From: Carnobacteriaceae bacterium zg-C25
GTDB lineage: Bacteria; Bacillota; Bacilli; Lactobacillales; Aerococcaceae
Assembly (NCBI GenBank): GCA_017945845.1
Contig: CP072828.1
Span: 744,001 to 808,000, forward strand
Length of the DNA stretch: 64,000 bases
Reading direction: 5' to 3'
In this document: positions 9,195-16,842 of the stretch, piece by piece
Layout of the letters: the number at the start of each line of letters is the position of its first letter
Position numbering within the stretch: position 1 is the first letter of the stretch
The notes under the pieces: generated by a model
Told to the model about the DNA's origin: nothing
The model's database searches: none
What the model saw: the letters and a program-made list of their open reading frames with translations, nothing else
Position numbers and translations under genes: made by a program

Positions 9195-11042
9195 TTATTT
9201 TTCCTTTCCGTAGAAAGCATGATTGAGCTTCTTGTCCTGAGCAGAAATCCCATAATCGCTGTCATCCATATCAGCGTAATTCACGTAGAGATTGTTTTTG
9301 TCGATGATTTCAGACAAAATTTGCTTTTGTTCCGCCAAGGAAAGCTTCTCAAATTCAGCTTTCTTTAGCTTTTTAGGGTCAATCCGATAAGATAAGAATG
9401 ACGATTTTTTCGCAAGTTCAAATAGCTCCAATAATTCTTCCGTTGTTGTCGCTTCTAAAATTTGATTTTTAAAATCTTGAGCATCGTTTTTCAGTTCAGC
9501 GTACACAAAGCTACCGCCACCAGACCAGTTGACGTCTTTAGAGATACCGCCTTGTTCACCTGCAATAACCTTTTTCAAGCGTTCCACTGAAACTGTTTCG
9601 ATGTAATCCATCTGCTCAATACCGATATATTGGCGGTTCATCTTGTGGGCGACGGCGGTGGTTGTTCCTGAACCAAGGTGATAGTCAAGGACGATGTCGT
9701 TGGAATTGGTGGATAATTCAATTATTCGTTGTAATAATTTTTCGGGTTTTGGCGTTGAAAATATATTTTTGGCTTCAAATAGTTTTTGTAATTCTTTGGT
9801 TGCTTCCGTTGCTGTTCCACAATCGTCCCACCAAGTTTTGATACTAACGCCTTTTGCTTGAACTTCACTTAAAAATAATTTTGCTTGTGGCTTTGAATTT
9901 CCTGTTTTGCCAAAAACAATTCTATTTTCTTGTAATAATCGGTTGTATTCATCTTGTGTTGTTCGCCAACATCTACCTTCTGGCGGTAAATAAGTTTCAC
10001 CTGTATTTGGGTTGGTAATTGGATAGGTTAAATTTGGGCGAATATTTGGTGCGTCAAATGGTGTAACTTTCCATGCACCTCGTGGGTCATTATCAGGATT
10101 TGAGAAAGCATTTTCATTAACATCTTTTGAGCGATTTAATTTTAAATTATTAGCACTTTTTGCATAAACTAAAAGATGATTGTGCGACAGGCTAACAACA
10201 ATATCGCTTTGTACACTTTTTCGGTGTTGCCAAACAATATTATGAATAAAATTTTCACGTCCAAAAACTTCATCGCATAGAATCTTACAATAGTGAGCTT
10301 CATTATCATCCAAATTTATCCAAATACTACCCTCATCACTCAACAATTCTTTTGCCACTTCCAACCGATTTTTCATAAAAGTTAGCCAAGTCGAATGATT
10401 AAAACTATCATTGTAATTAAAGCTATCATTCCCCGTATTATAAGGTGGGTCAATATAAATCAACTTCACTTTTCCGGCAAAGCGTTTTTTCAAACTATGC
10501 AAAGCAATTAGGTTATTTCCTTTGATGATGAGATTATCCGTATCCTTTAATTCTTCTACTTCATGCTCGCCAGTTTCATCATAGCGTTTGAAATTCGTTA
10601 AAACTTTGTCATCCAGCAGGCGATTGATTTCTGTTGGAGCAAGCGTTTCATTAAAGAAAATTTCCTGACGTTTGGCATCGTCCTTGGTTTGTCCACCCTC
10701 CAGCACACAGTCTTTATAGGGGAAGTTCAGAACAACTTCTTGATTTTCGGAAAGATACTTGTCTCCTGTCGCTAGACCAATTTTAGTCTTGTAAGCCGTA
10801 AAGCTGTCAGGGAGAAATTCTTTGTTGTTCAAAAACTGCAAAAAGATGTCTTTTTTAAAGACGAGAACACCTGTTTCAAGCGTTGCAAAGAAATGCTGGG
10901 AAATTTTTTTGTCACTCATTAAGAGATTGAGGAGTTCAGGGTTATACTGCCTTGCCAACTCCGATAGTTTATTTTTATTGAGGACACCTTCCACCATAAA
11001 GGTGTCATTTTGTGCTAGAAGTCGTTCCAGTTCTTTCTTCAT
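9195..11042 (-). CDS. mod: type III DNA methyltransferase, Mod subunit
   Basis: A 615-aa beta-class adenine methyltransferase: the catalytic motif DPPYNTGNDSF (DPPY at 198-201) precedes the SAM-binding motif VLDYHLGSGTT (451-461). The part between, about residues 215-445, is the target recognition domain; it looks more AT-rich and less conserved than the ends, as expected for domain exchange. Mod sets the recognition site for both methylation and Res cutting. GGGAGA lies upstream of the ATG. No long simple repeats that would give phase variation are visible. The leader carries two palindromes described separately. Confidence 0.95.
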   Translation of the reverse strand: MKKELERLLAQNDTFMVEGVLNKNKLSELARQYNPELLNLLMSDKKISQHFFATLETGVLVFKKDIFLQFLNNKEFLPDSFTAYKTKIGLATGDKYLSENQEVVLNFPYKDCVLEGGQTKDDAKRQEIFFNETLAPTEINRLLDDKVLTNFKRYDETGEHEVEELKDTDNLIIKGNNLIALHSLKKRFAGKVKLIYIDPPYNTGNDSFNYNDSFNHSTWLTFMKNRLEVAKELLSDEGSIWINLDDNEAHYCKILCDEVFGRENFIHNIVWQHRKSVQSDIVVSLSHNHLLVYAKSANNLKLNRSKDVNENAFSNPDNDPRGAWKVTPFDAPNIRPNLTYPITNPNTGETYLPPEGRCWRTTQDEYNRLLQENRIVFGKTGNSKPQAKLFLSEVQAKGVSIKTWWDDCGTATEATKELQKLFEAKNIFSTPKPEKLLQRIIELSTNSNDIVLDYHLGSGTTTAVAHKMNRQYIGIEQMDYIETVSVERLKKVIAGEQGGISKDVNWSGGGSFVYAELKNDAQDFKNQILEATTTEELLELFELAKKSSFLSYRIDPKKLKKAEFEKLSLAEQKQILSEIIDKNNLYVNYADMDDSDYGISAQDKKLNHAFYGKEK

Positions 11043-11088
11043 TTTTCGTTCTCCCTTTCAGCTGAAGATTATTGAAGGATTGATAGGA

Positions 11089-11128
11089 TTCCTTTATGAT
11101 GAATATCATAAAGGAAGGGTTAACCCTT
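11089..11128 (-). promoter_or_regulatory. two adjacent palindromes in the mod leader
   Basis: TTCCTTTATGAT / ATCATAAAGGAA (12-bp arms, 4-nt loop, 11089-11116) abuts the 14-bp palindrome AAGGGTTAACCCTT (11115-11128). Both lie between the mod promoter and its start codon. They could bind a regulator of the restriction system, act as an attenuating RNA hairpin, or mark an insertion border. Confidence 0.5.
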
Positions 11129-11153
11129 CGCGTCTATTTAAATTTCTGATTTT

Positions 11154-11162
11154 ATTATAGCA
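11154..11162 (-). promoter_or_regulatory. extended -10 promoter for mod-res
   Basis: On the minus strand TGCTATAAT is an extended -10 (TATAAT at 11154-11159). It lies about 110 bases upstream of mod. No strong -35 is seen. Confidence 0.55.
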
Positions 11163-11227
11163 TATTTAAAAACCGTTTTCATAATCTTCCATCACACATT
11201 GTGTTCCATTGTCTTTCTTATTTTGAA

Positions 11228-11259
11228 GGTTAACCCCGGTTGCTTTAATCTGGGTTAAC
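11228..11259 (-). terminator. weak hairpin overlapping the comFC stop
   Basis: GTTAACCC (11252-11259) pairs with GGGTTAAC (11228-11236 region) across the comFC stop codon, with a 15-nt loop. There is no U-tract. The same GTTAACCC core recurs in the mod leader palindrome 100 bases away. Confidence 0.35.
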
Positions 11260-11670
11260 TAACCGAAACAAATTGACATCACACGTATCATCAAAACCAA
11301 TGACAAGCGTCTTTTTGGCATGTTTAGCTGGACGCATTTCATAGTTGAGTATCGTTGGTGTCAGCGATGCACACGATATAAGCAAACAACAAATCGCATA
11401 TGCTTCATCATATAAGTTGATTTTTTCTCTTTTATAGCCTTTCGTCAGCACTTGAACATGTTTTAAAGGGACATGTTTTTTGAGAACACACGATAAATAG
11501 AAACGTAAATGATACTCATTTCGTTCTAAATAATCTTTTAATGCTTGTTGATACAATTCAGCGTCCTTTAAACACGCCTCACAGACCGTATTGTCTGTAT
11601 CGTTTAAAAATAATGACGCCCATTTTGTCGATTGTCGAATGACTTTTTGACACATCATACACTCACGCAT
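11245..11670 (-). CDS. comFC: ComFC-like competence protein, short and lacking the PRTase motif
   Basis: A 141-aa protein that begins 8 bases inside the end of comFA, the usual comFA-comFC coupling. The N-terminus has the expected zinc-ribbon cysteines (CMMC near residue 4 and CEAC near 31). The family is normally about 220 aa and ends in a phosphoribosyltransferase domain with a motif like IDDIYTTGAT. Here only a weak echo, VIGFDDTCD, is seen, and the protein stops soon after it. It is either degenerate or a reduced ComFC. ComFC is needed for transport of transforming DNA. The assignment rests mainly on position and the cysteines. Confidence 0.6.
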   Translation of the reverse strand: MRECMMCQKVIRQSTKWASLFLNDTDNTVCEACLKDAELYQQALKDYLERNEYHLRFYLSCVLKKHVPLKHVQVLTKGYKREKINLYDEAYAICCLLISCASLTPTILNYEMRPAKHAKKTLVIGFDDTCDVNLFRLVNPD

Positions 11671-12952
11671 GAATCAATCCTCTTCTTTTTGCCTGCTCGT
11701 TTTTTTCGTTAATCCATTTAACAGCCTGTTTCATTTCTTTTGTCATGCCGTTATGCCAAAATAACACTTGCCCTGTCGGGTGTTCTATCGACCGTCCTAC
11801 CCTACCTGCAATTTGTACTAATGCTGCTTTAGAAAAGACGCGATGATCTGCTCCGAGAACAATGACATCAATATTTTTAAAAGTGACGCCGCGTTCTAAA
11901 ATCGTCGTGGTCAACAAAAACTGCACTTTTCCTTCTCTCATTTGTACAATTTTTTCTTCACGCAACGCATCTTCGGCGTACACACTTTCAAAATGAGTGA
12001 CGCTCAACTCATTTAACCACGCTTCTAACTGATGCATCACGTCAATTTTTGGACAAAATACTAAAAAGCGCTTTCCTTCTTTAACCCAATTTAACATCAG
12101 TTTCATCCACCCAGTCATTCGTCTTTTTTCGATATGTTTCACATAATTGCCAATATATCGACACTTTGGCACACTAAGTGCGTGTTGATGATAACGCGCA
12201 GGCAATTCAAAATAATTCAACATGTTTTGACGCATTAATTTTTCGTGATGTGGTGTTGGTGTAGCCGTTAAATAAATCACAACCCCGTCATCAGTGAGTG
12301 CCATCGGCACACGCCGTTGGAGCATCGCGTTATGTTCAAATGGATAGGAGTCCACTTCATCAACTATGAGCACTTGAAAAGCATGCGTAAATTTTAGTAG
12401 TTGGTGTGTGGTTGCCATGACAAATTGCGTAAAATGATACGTTTCTTTTTGATTGCCATACAATACCATAATGTCTTCATTGGGAAACGCTTTTTGAAAT
12501 CGCGGAACAAGTTCCAATAACACATCAATACGTGGTGTTGCTAAACAAATGCGTAACCCGCTGGATAATGCTTTTTCAACACTTTCAAAAAGCATTTCCG
12601 TTTTTCCTGCACCTGTTACAGCGCTTACCAATAAATTTTGACGGCTGTCTATCGCATGGCTAATAGCATGTGAGCCTTCTTGTTGTTGCATTGACAATTG
12701 ACCATCCCATAGACATTTGACCGTTCGCAACGGCATCTTTTTATTTTCAACTGTTGCAACATGGCAACACGCTCTCATTTTGCCGAGTGCTATACACGAC
12801 ACACAATAAAGGCAAAATTTTTGACACACTTCACATGGCGCAAGCACGAGCTGACTAGAGCCACATCGTGTACATTTCCCGTCAGTAATACAAGGTTTAA
12901 ACTCTGAAAATAGAGAACAATCCGGAACGATATAGTCACGCCCACTTTCCAT
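11663..12952 (-). CDS. comFA: ComFA, competence DNA-uptake ATPase/helicase
   Basis: A 429-aa DEAD-box-like ATPase. A four-cysteine zinc finger lies near the N-terminus (CxxC pairs within residues 16-60). Then come Walker A VTGAGKTEM, Walker B IVDEVDSYPF, motif III LTATPT, and motif VI QIAGRVGRS. ComFA works at the inner face of the membrane to drive single-stranded DNA through the ComEC channel during transformation. GAGGTGA precedes the ATG. It is divergent from the M50 protease gene. The full set of helicase motifs suggests it works. Confidence 0.93.
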   Translation of the reverse strand: MESGRDYIVPDCSLFSEFKPCITDGKCTRCGSSQLVLAPCEVCQKFCLYCVSCIALGKMRACCHVATVENKKMPLRTVKCLWDGQLSMQQQEGSHAISHAIDSRQNLLVSAVTGAGKTEMLFESVEKALSSGLRICLATPRIDVLLELVPRFQKAFPNEDIMVLYGNQKETYHFTQFVMATTHQLLKFTHAFQVLIVDEVDSYPFEHNAMLQRRVPMALTDDGVVIYLTATPTPHHEKLMRQNMLNYFELPARYHQHALSVPKCRYIGNYVKHIEKRRMTGWMKLMLNWVKEGKRFLVFCPKIDVMHQLEAWLNELSVTHFESVYAEDALREEKIVQMREGKVQFLLTTTILERGVTFKNIDVIVLGADHRVFSKAALVQIAGRVGRSIEHPTGQVLFWHNGMTKEMKQAVKWINEKNEQAKRRGLIHA

Positions 12953-13050
12953 AAAATCACCTCATTATAATATAAACAATTTCAAACTGTCCGTAACAAA
13001 AAAAGAAATGCACAACATAAAAAGGGATTTATTTTGTATTAAGTTTTTGC

Positions 13051-13079
13051 TTGAATCGGTTATTAAAGTACGATATAGT
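13051..13079 (+). promoter_or_regulatory. sigma-A-type promoter for the M50 protease gene
   Basis: -35 TTGAAT (13051-13056), 17-bp spacer, -10 TATAGT (13074-13079), 32 bases ahead of the start codon. Confidence 0.75.
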
Positions 13080-13111
13080 AATAAATATTTATTTTTGAAA
13101 GGGTGTATCTT

Positions 13112-14215
13112 ATGATAAAAAATAAGCGTTATCTTAAATTTTTAAACATCATTTGTCTTACCGTTGGGAATTTACTGATTCTATCATCGTTTTTAACATT
13201 TGGGTTCTTAATAGCTCGACTCAATGATAAGAATGGCTTTAGCGCAATACTATATTTCGTAATCTTATATACTCTACTTTATATCACATTATTACTTCAT
13301 GAATTAGGGCACGCTTTTTTCGGTGAACTCACTGGTTTTAAAACTGTTGCCATCTCACTCGGTAAATACAGCTTTGTCAATCAACAAGGGCATTGGAAGT
13401 TCACTAAAAAGTTATTGGTACAAGGTGCTGGCGCACAGTATGTCGGTATAAAAAAAGACCACAATGACACAAGAAGCATTCTAATGCTTTTCGGTGGTAT
13501 TATTATACATATCTCTTTAATCTTTATTTTTTTAATGATTGGACTGATATTGAATCATTGGCTAATTGCTTTACCACAAATTTTGATAAATTTAGGTTTT
13601 GTTTTTCTAAATATAAACCCTAACGGAATAACCGATGGTGCTAAAGTGCTTGAACTGAAAGAATACCCGCATCATAGTAAACTATTTTATCAATCACTAG
13701 AGCATGCGGCACAACTTTTTTTAGATTCAAAAGAATCAAACTTATCTGATTTTTATTCGCTTGATGACAGTTTATTAGAACCAGGTATTATTTGCCAAAC
13801 CGTACTTGCAAACGTTATTGAAGTACAAATACTCAATGGCAACCTTGAATTAGCACAACAAAAAGCAGAGCAACTGATTCAATTTACAGAAAATAAATTT
13901 ATTAAAGCTGCTACAGAATCTTTGCTATTATTAATTTATCTACTACAAAATGAAAAAGAAAAAGCAATAAAACTTGGAAAATCTAAAACATTACAAACCT
14001 ATTTAAAGCAGCAACAATACTCATTACAAACCATTAAAGCTTATTACGAATTGGAATGTCTAGGTGACTATACTGCAACTAAAAAATCACTAGCAACTGC
14101 CGATAAATTTTTAAAACAAAGTCACCTTTTACAAGACGACAAAACTTTTTATACTGCTCTTAATGCAACACTACAAAAAAATCTTAATAATGCTATTTCA
14201 TCAAAACATTCATAA
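13112..14215 (+). CDS. M50-type (site-2-protease-like) membrane metalloprotease
   Basis: A 367-aa protein. The N-terminal half has several membrane segments and the zinc motif LLHELGHAFFGEL (HExxH). A second motif, NPNGITDGAKVLE, resembles the N/DG motif of M50 proteases. The C-terminal half, about residues 200-367, is soluble, helical and TPR-like. M50 enzymes cut proteins within the membrane; some process signals or bacteriocins. I do not know the substrate. The ATG at 13112 follows GAAAGGGTG; an in-frame GTG at 13103 is inside that site. A strong terminator follows, and two small membrane protein genes converge on it. Confidence 0.75.
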   Translation: MIKNKRYLKFLNIICLTVGNLLILSSFLTFGFLIARLNDKNGFSAILYFVILYTLLYITLLLHELGHAFFGELTGFKTVAISLGKYSFVNQQGHWKFTKKLLVQGAGAQYVGIKKDHNDTRSILMLFGGIIIHISLIFIFLMIGLILNHWLIALPQILINLGFVFLNINPNGITDGAKVLELKEYPHHSKLFYQSLEHAAQLFLDSKESNLSDFYSLDDSLLEPGIICQTVLANVIEVQILNGNLELAQQKAEQLIQFTENKFIKAATESLLLLIYLLQNEKEKAIKLGKSKTLQTYLKQQQYSLQTIKAYYELECLGDYTATKKSLATADKFLKQSHLLQDDKTFYTALNATLQKNLNNAISSKHS

Positions 14216-14221
14216 GTTAAC

Positions 14222-14268
14222 CCCCGTTTTAAAACGATTTGTTCATATCGTTTTAAAACGGGGTTTTT
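14222..14268 (+). terminator. strong intrinsic terminator after the M50 gene
   Basis: A perfect 17-bp stem (CCCCGTTTTAAAACGAT, 14222-14238, with 14247-14263), 8-nt loop, followed by five T. Confidence 0.9.
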
Positions 14269-14286
14269 AATTCATTACCATTAATT

Positions 14287-14496
14287 TCATTTTTTTAATG
14301 CGTCTATTGTTGCTAATACCATACAAGGTATCGTTAAAGCATGAATGTAATGATTCGATAAATCTATCATATTAAGAAAAATTCCTACAAAAATAACTAC
14401 AATATCAATCACTTTAGTATATTGTGTTCTTTGAAATACCCTATTATTTAAATATATAAATAAAAAAGTGGATAAAACAGCTAGTAAAAAAATCAT
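14287..14496 (-). CDS. small hydrophobic membrane protein
   Basis: A 69-aa protein with an N-terminal membrane segment (MIFLLAVLSTFLFIYL) and one or two more hydrophobic stretches, ending in KK. AAAGGTTG lies 7 bases ahead of the ATG. It follows the 101-aa gene by 19 bases on the same strand, so the two are probably co-transcribed. I do not recognise the family. Its closeness to an M50 protease and to operator-like dyads suggests a regulated membrane function, but that is inference only. Confidence 0.55.
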   Translation of the reverse strand: MIFLLAVLSTFLFIYLNNRVFQRTQYTKVIDIVVIFVGIFLNMIDLSNHYIHALTIPCMVLATIDALKK

Positions 14497-14515
14497 ACTC
14501 TATCAACCTTTATCA

Positions 14516-14821
14516 TTATCGACGTAAATCATACGCATCTCTCAAACCTAGTCCAAAAATCAAAATAAGACCTACATAATAATCTATTTTTAGACTCGCT
14601 ATAATGATAGAAATGAATATCCCTATAAGCGTATAAACAAATCTATTAAAATATTTATATTTAACGCTATACATCCCCTCTATAATTAATAAACACATCA
14701 GTGCTAAAACGATTACAAATATATAACTAAAATTCTCTTGTTTTAAAATATATTGATGTAGCAATAAACACAACGCAAAAGAAATAATACTAAAATTCCC
14801 TGTTTTATAAAATTTAATCAT
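14516..14821 (-). CDS. small membrane protein, four predicted segments
   Basis: A 101-aa very hydrophobic protein with about three or four membrane segments and the charged end RDAYDLRR. The ribosome binding site is weak (GTGGAATAAAT before the ATG). The first gene of a two-gene minus-strand unit with the 69-aa protein. It shares no motif with a family I know. An RNA or DNA dyad sits immediately upstream. Confidence 0.55.
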   Translation of the reverse strand: MIKFYKTGNFSIISFALCLLLHQYILKQENFSYIFVIVLALMCLLIIEGMYSVKYKYFNRFVYTLIGIFISIIIASLKIDYYVGLILIFGLGLRDAYDLRR

Positions 14822-14837
14822 ATTTATTCCACAATAA

Positions 14838-14863
14838 TTGTATCAAATAGTCGTTTGATACAA
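14838..14863. promoter_or_regulatory. operator-like dyad TTGTATCAAA-N6-TTTGATACAA
   Basis: Perfect 10-bp inverted repeat, 17 bases ahead of the 101-aa gene. A related but looser dyad, ATTGATAC ... GTATATCAAT, lies at 14931-14964. Repeated TTGATAC half-sites suggest a repressor site. On the RNA the first dyad overlaps a possible tiny leader frame that follows AAAGGAG. Confidence 0.45.
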
Positions 14864-14864
14864 A

Positions 14865-15124
14865 ATAACTCCTTTCTTCAAATGAATATCTTCTGTTACT
14901 ATACATAATCGTAAAACAATCACTTTTTTTATTGATACACTTTTACAAATCTTGGTATATCAATTATAAATTAAACGCTTTCATCAATTTAATTATATGT
15001 TTCCCATATATTCCCGTCAATCACTAAAAAAAATTAATTGATCAACTCATTTTCCAAACGATTAAACTAATGATTTCAAAACAATTTTTAATTAATGACT
15101 ACTCTTTTTATGATAATTATAGCT
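14865..15124. other. AT-rich intergenic region without genes
   Basis: About 260 bases with no open frame of note. It holds the looser TTGATAC dyad (14931-14964) and presumably the promoter of the small membrane protein unit. Nothing else is recognised. Confidence 0.5.
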
Positions 15125-15165
15125 AAAAAACCGTTTAAAACGTTATGAACTATCGTTTTAAACGG
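15125..15165 (-). terminator. intrinsic terminator after ecfT
   Basis: Stem CCGTTTAAAACG / CGTTTTAAACGG (15131-15142 with 15154-15165), 11-nt loop. On the minus strand it is followed by six T. Confidence 0.88.
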
Positions 15166-15176
15166 GTACTATTCCT

Positions 15177-15965
15177 TTATTGAACGAAAAAAATGCCAAT
15201 TATGACTAAACATGAAATAAGCGCACCAATTGTATCTTGTTTTTGCCATGTCAATTGTCGGAATTTTGTCCGACGGACATTTTCATTAAAGCCTCGTGCC
15301 GTCATTGCCGTACCTAAATCAATGGCACGTTTATACGTTGACACCATGAGCGGTAATAAAATCGGGACGAACGCTTTTCCACGCTGTATCATTCCACCAC
15401 TTTCAAAACGAACACCTCGTGAACGTTGTGCCATCATGATTTTTTCTAACTCTAGCATGAGTGTTGGAATAAAACGAATGGATACAGAAAACATTAACGA
15501 CCATAACGGCACATTGATGATTTTACGTAATGGCCACATAAAAAATTCAATGGCATCGGCTAATTCAATAGGTTTTGTGGTTAGCGTTAATAGCGTTGAA
15601 ACAACAACAATACTCGTTAAGCGAAATAATGTTGATACAGCATTATTTAAACCTGAACTAGTGATATGCACGACACCTAAAGAAAAATAAATTTTTCCAC
15701 CTTGGACAACGCAGATTTGTAAGAACGTTGTAAACAAGATGATATTTAAAATTGGTTTTAATCCATAATATAGCGCCTTTAATGGTACTTTGGATAAATA
15801 AATGAGTGCAACAAAAAGAAAGGCTAATAAACTCATGCCAAGTTGTGATGACACAATCATTGTCATGACTAGTAAAAATAATGTAACGACTAATTTTAAT
15901 CGTGCATCTAAGTGATGAATGAGCGAATTAAAATGAATGTAACGTCCAAGAAAAAATTTATTCAT
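15177..15965 (-). CDS. ecfT: ECF transporter transmembrane subunit EcfT
   Basis: A 262-aa membrane protein. The two coupling-helix signatures AQRSRGV and AMTARGF (Ala-Arg-Gly type) that contact the ATPases are present, along with hydrophobic segments before and after. EcfT joins a substrate-binding S protein to the EcfA pair. It starts 8 bases inside ecfA2. The module adjoins the electron transfer genes, where an ECF transporter is known in Listeria to move flavin; no S protein is encoded here. A general vitamin ECF module is the alternative reading. Confidence 0.93.
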   Translation of the reverse strand: MNKFFLGRYIHFNSLIHHLDARLKLVVTLFLLVMTMIVSSQLGMSLLAFLFVALIYLSKVPLKALYYGLKPILNIILFTTFLQICVVQGGKIYFSLGVVHITSSGLNNAVSTLFRLTSIVVVSTLLTLTTKPIELADAIEFFMWPLRKIINVPLWSLMFSVSIRFIPTLMLELEKIMMAQRSRGVRFESGGMIQRGKAFVPILLPLMVSTYKRAIDLGTAMTARGFNENVRRTKFRQLTWQKQDTIGALISCLVIIGIFFVQ

Positions 15966-16842
15966 TTGATTGCGTCTCCTCTTGTTTCATCATTTCAATA
16001 CTCGACATGAGTGCTTTTACAGTAACGGGTTTTAATGCCTCAAATTTTTTAGAATTAGGTACACGTTCTAACAATTTTTTGAAAAAATGAACCGTTTCTG
16101 GTAAAACAACGCCATCAATATCACTATAAGCATCATCATAAAAAACATTGGCGGTCGTATCTAATTTGACACATGCTCCGTCTTGAATGACAGCGACATA
16201 ATCGGCGTATTCACTCACTTCATTCATGTCGTGAGAAATAAAAACAATCGTTTTTTGTTCAGTTTCATTTAACGTTTTAAACAAGTTCATCAAGTCTTTT
16301 TTAGCCGTTGAATCTAAACCTGCCGTTGGTTCGTCTAACACTAAAACATCTACATCACACGCCAAGACACCGGCAATTGCCACTTTTCGCATTTGTCCAC
16401 CCGATAGCCGTAATGGATTTTGACCATAAAATTGATCGTCAATACCAACTTGTGATAAGGCATGTATCGCCATTTTTTTAGCCTCTTCTTGAGCATACCC
16501 AAAATTTAAAGGACCGAACATCACATCATCTAGCACCGTTTTTTCAAATAACTGCGTCTCGGGAAATTGAAAGACCATGCCGACATGTTTTTTTAGTAAA
16601 AATTGTTCATCTTGCGAACTTTCTGGCGTGAGTACACTATCTTTAAATACTACTTTTCCCGAATGCGGTTTTTCCAATCCATTTAACAATTTCGTTAACG
16701 TCGTTTTACCACTACCCGTTTTTCCAATAATTGCCGTCATTTGATGATAAGGAATCGCCATATTTAATTGTTTTAAGACACTTTTGGCTGTTTGATTGAT
16801 GCCATAATAAGAAAAATTTACGTCTTGATATACGATGTCCAT
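15958..16842 (-). CDS. ecfA2: ECF transporter ATPase EcfA2
   Basis: A 294-aa ABC ATPase: Walker A GKTGSGKTT, Q-loop VFQFPETQLFEKTV (typical of EcfA2), signature LSGGQMRK, Walker B VLVLDEPTAGLD. With EcfA1 it makes the heterodimer that powers EcfT. It overlaps the 3' end of ecfA1 by 25 bases, so the pair is translationally coupled. The ribosome binding site inside ecfA1 is weak. Order ecfA1-ecfA2-ecfT is the standard one. Confidence 0.94.
   Translation of the reverse strand: MDIVYQDVNFSYYGINQTAKSVLKQLNMAIPYHQMTAIIGKTGSGKTTLTKLLNGLEKPHSGKVVFKDSVLTPESSQDEQFLLKKHVGMVFQFPETQLFEKTVLDDVMFGPLNFGYAQEEAKKMAIHALSQVGIDDQFYGQNPLRLSGGQMRKVAIAGVLACDVDVLVLDEPTAGLDSTAKKDLMNLFKTLNETEQKTIVFISHDMNEVSEYADYVAVIQDGACVKLDTTANVFYDDAYSDIDGVVLPETVHFFKKLLERVPNSKKFEALKPVTVKALMSSIEMMKQEETQSNE

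Noticed and set aside
9195-11042. Phase-variable simple repeats in mod
   Set aside because: No tetra- or pentanucleotide runs were found, and the frame is intact.
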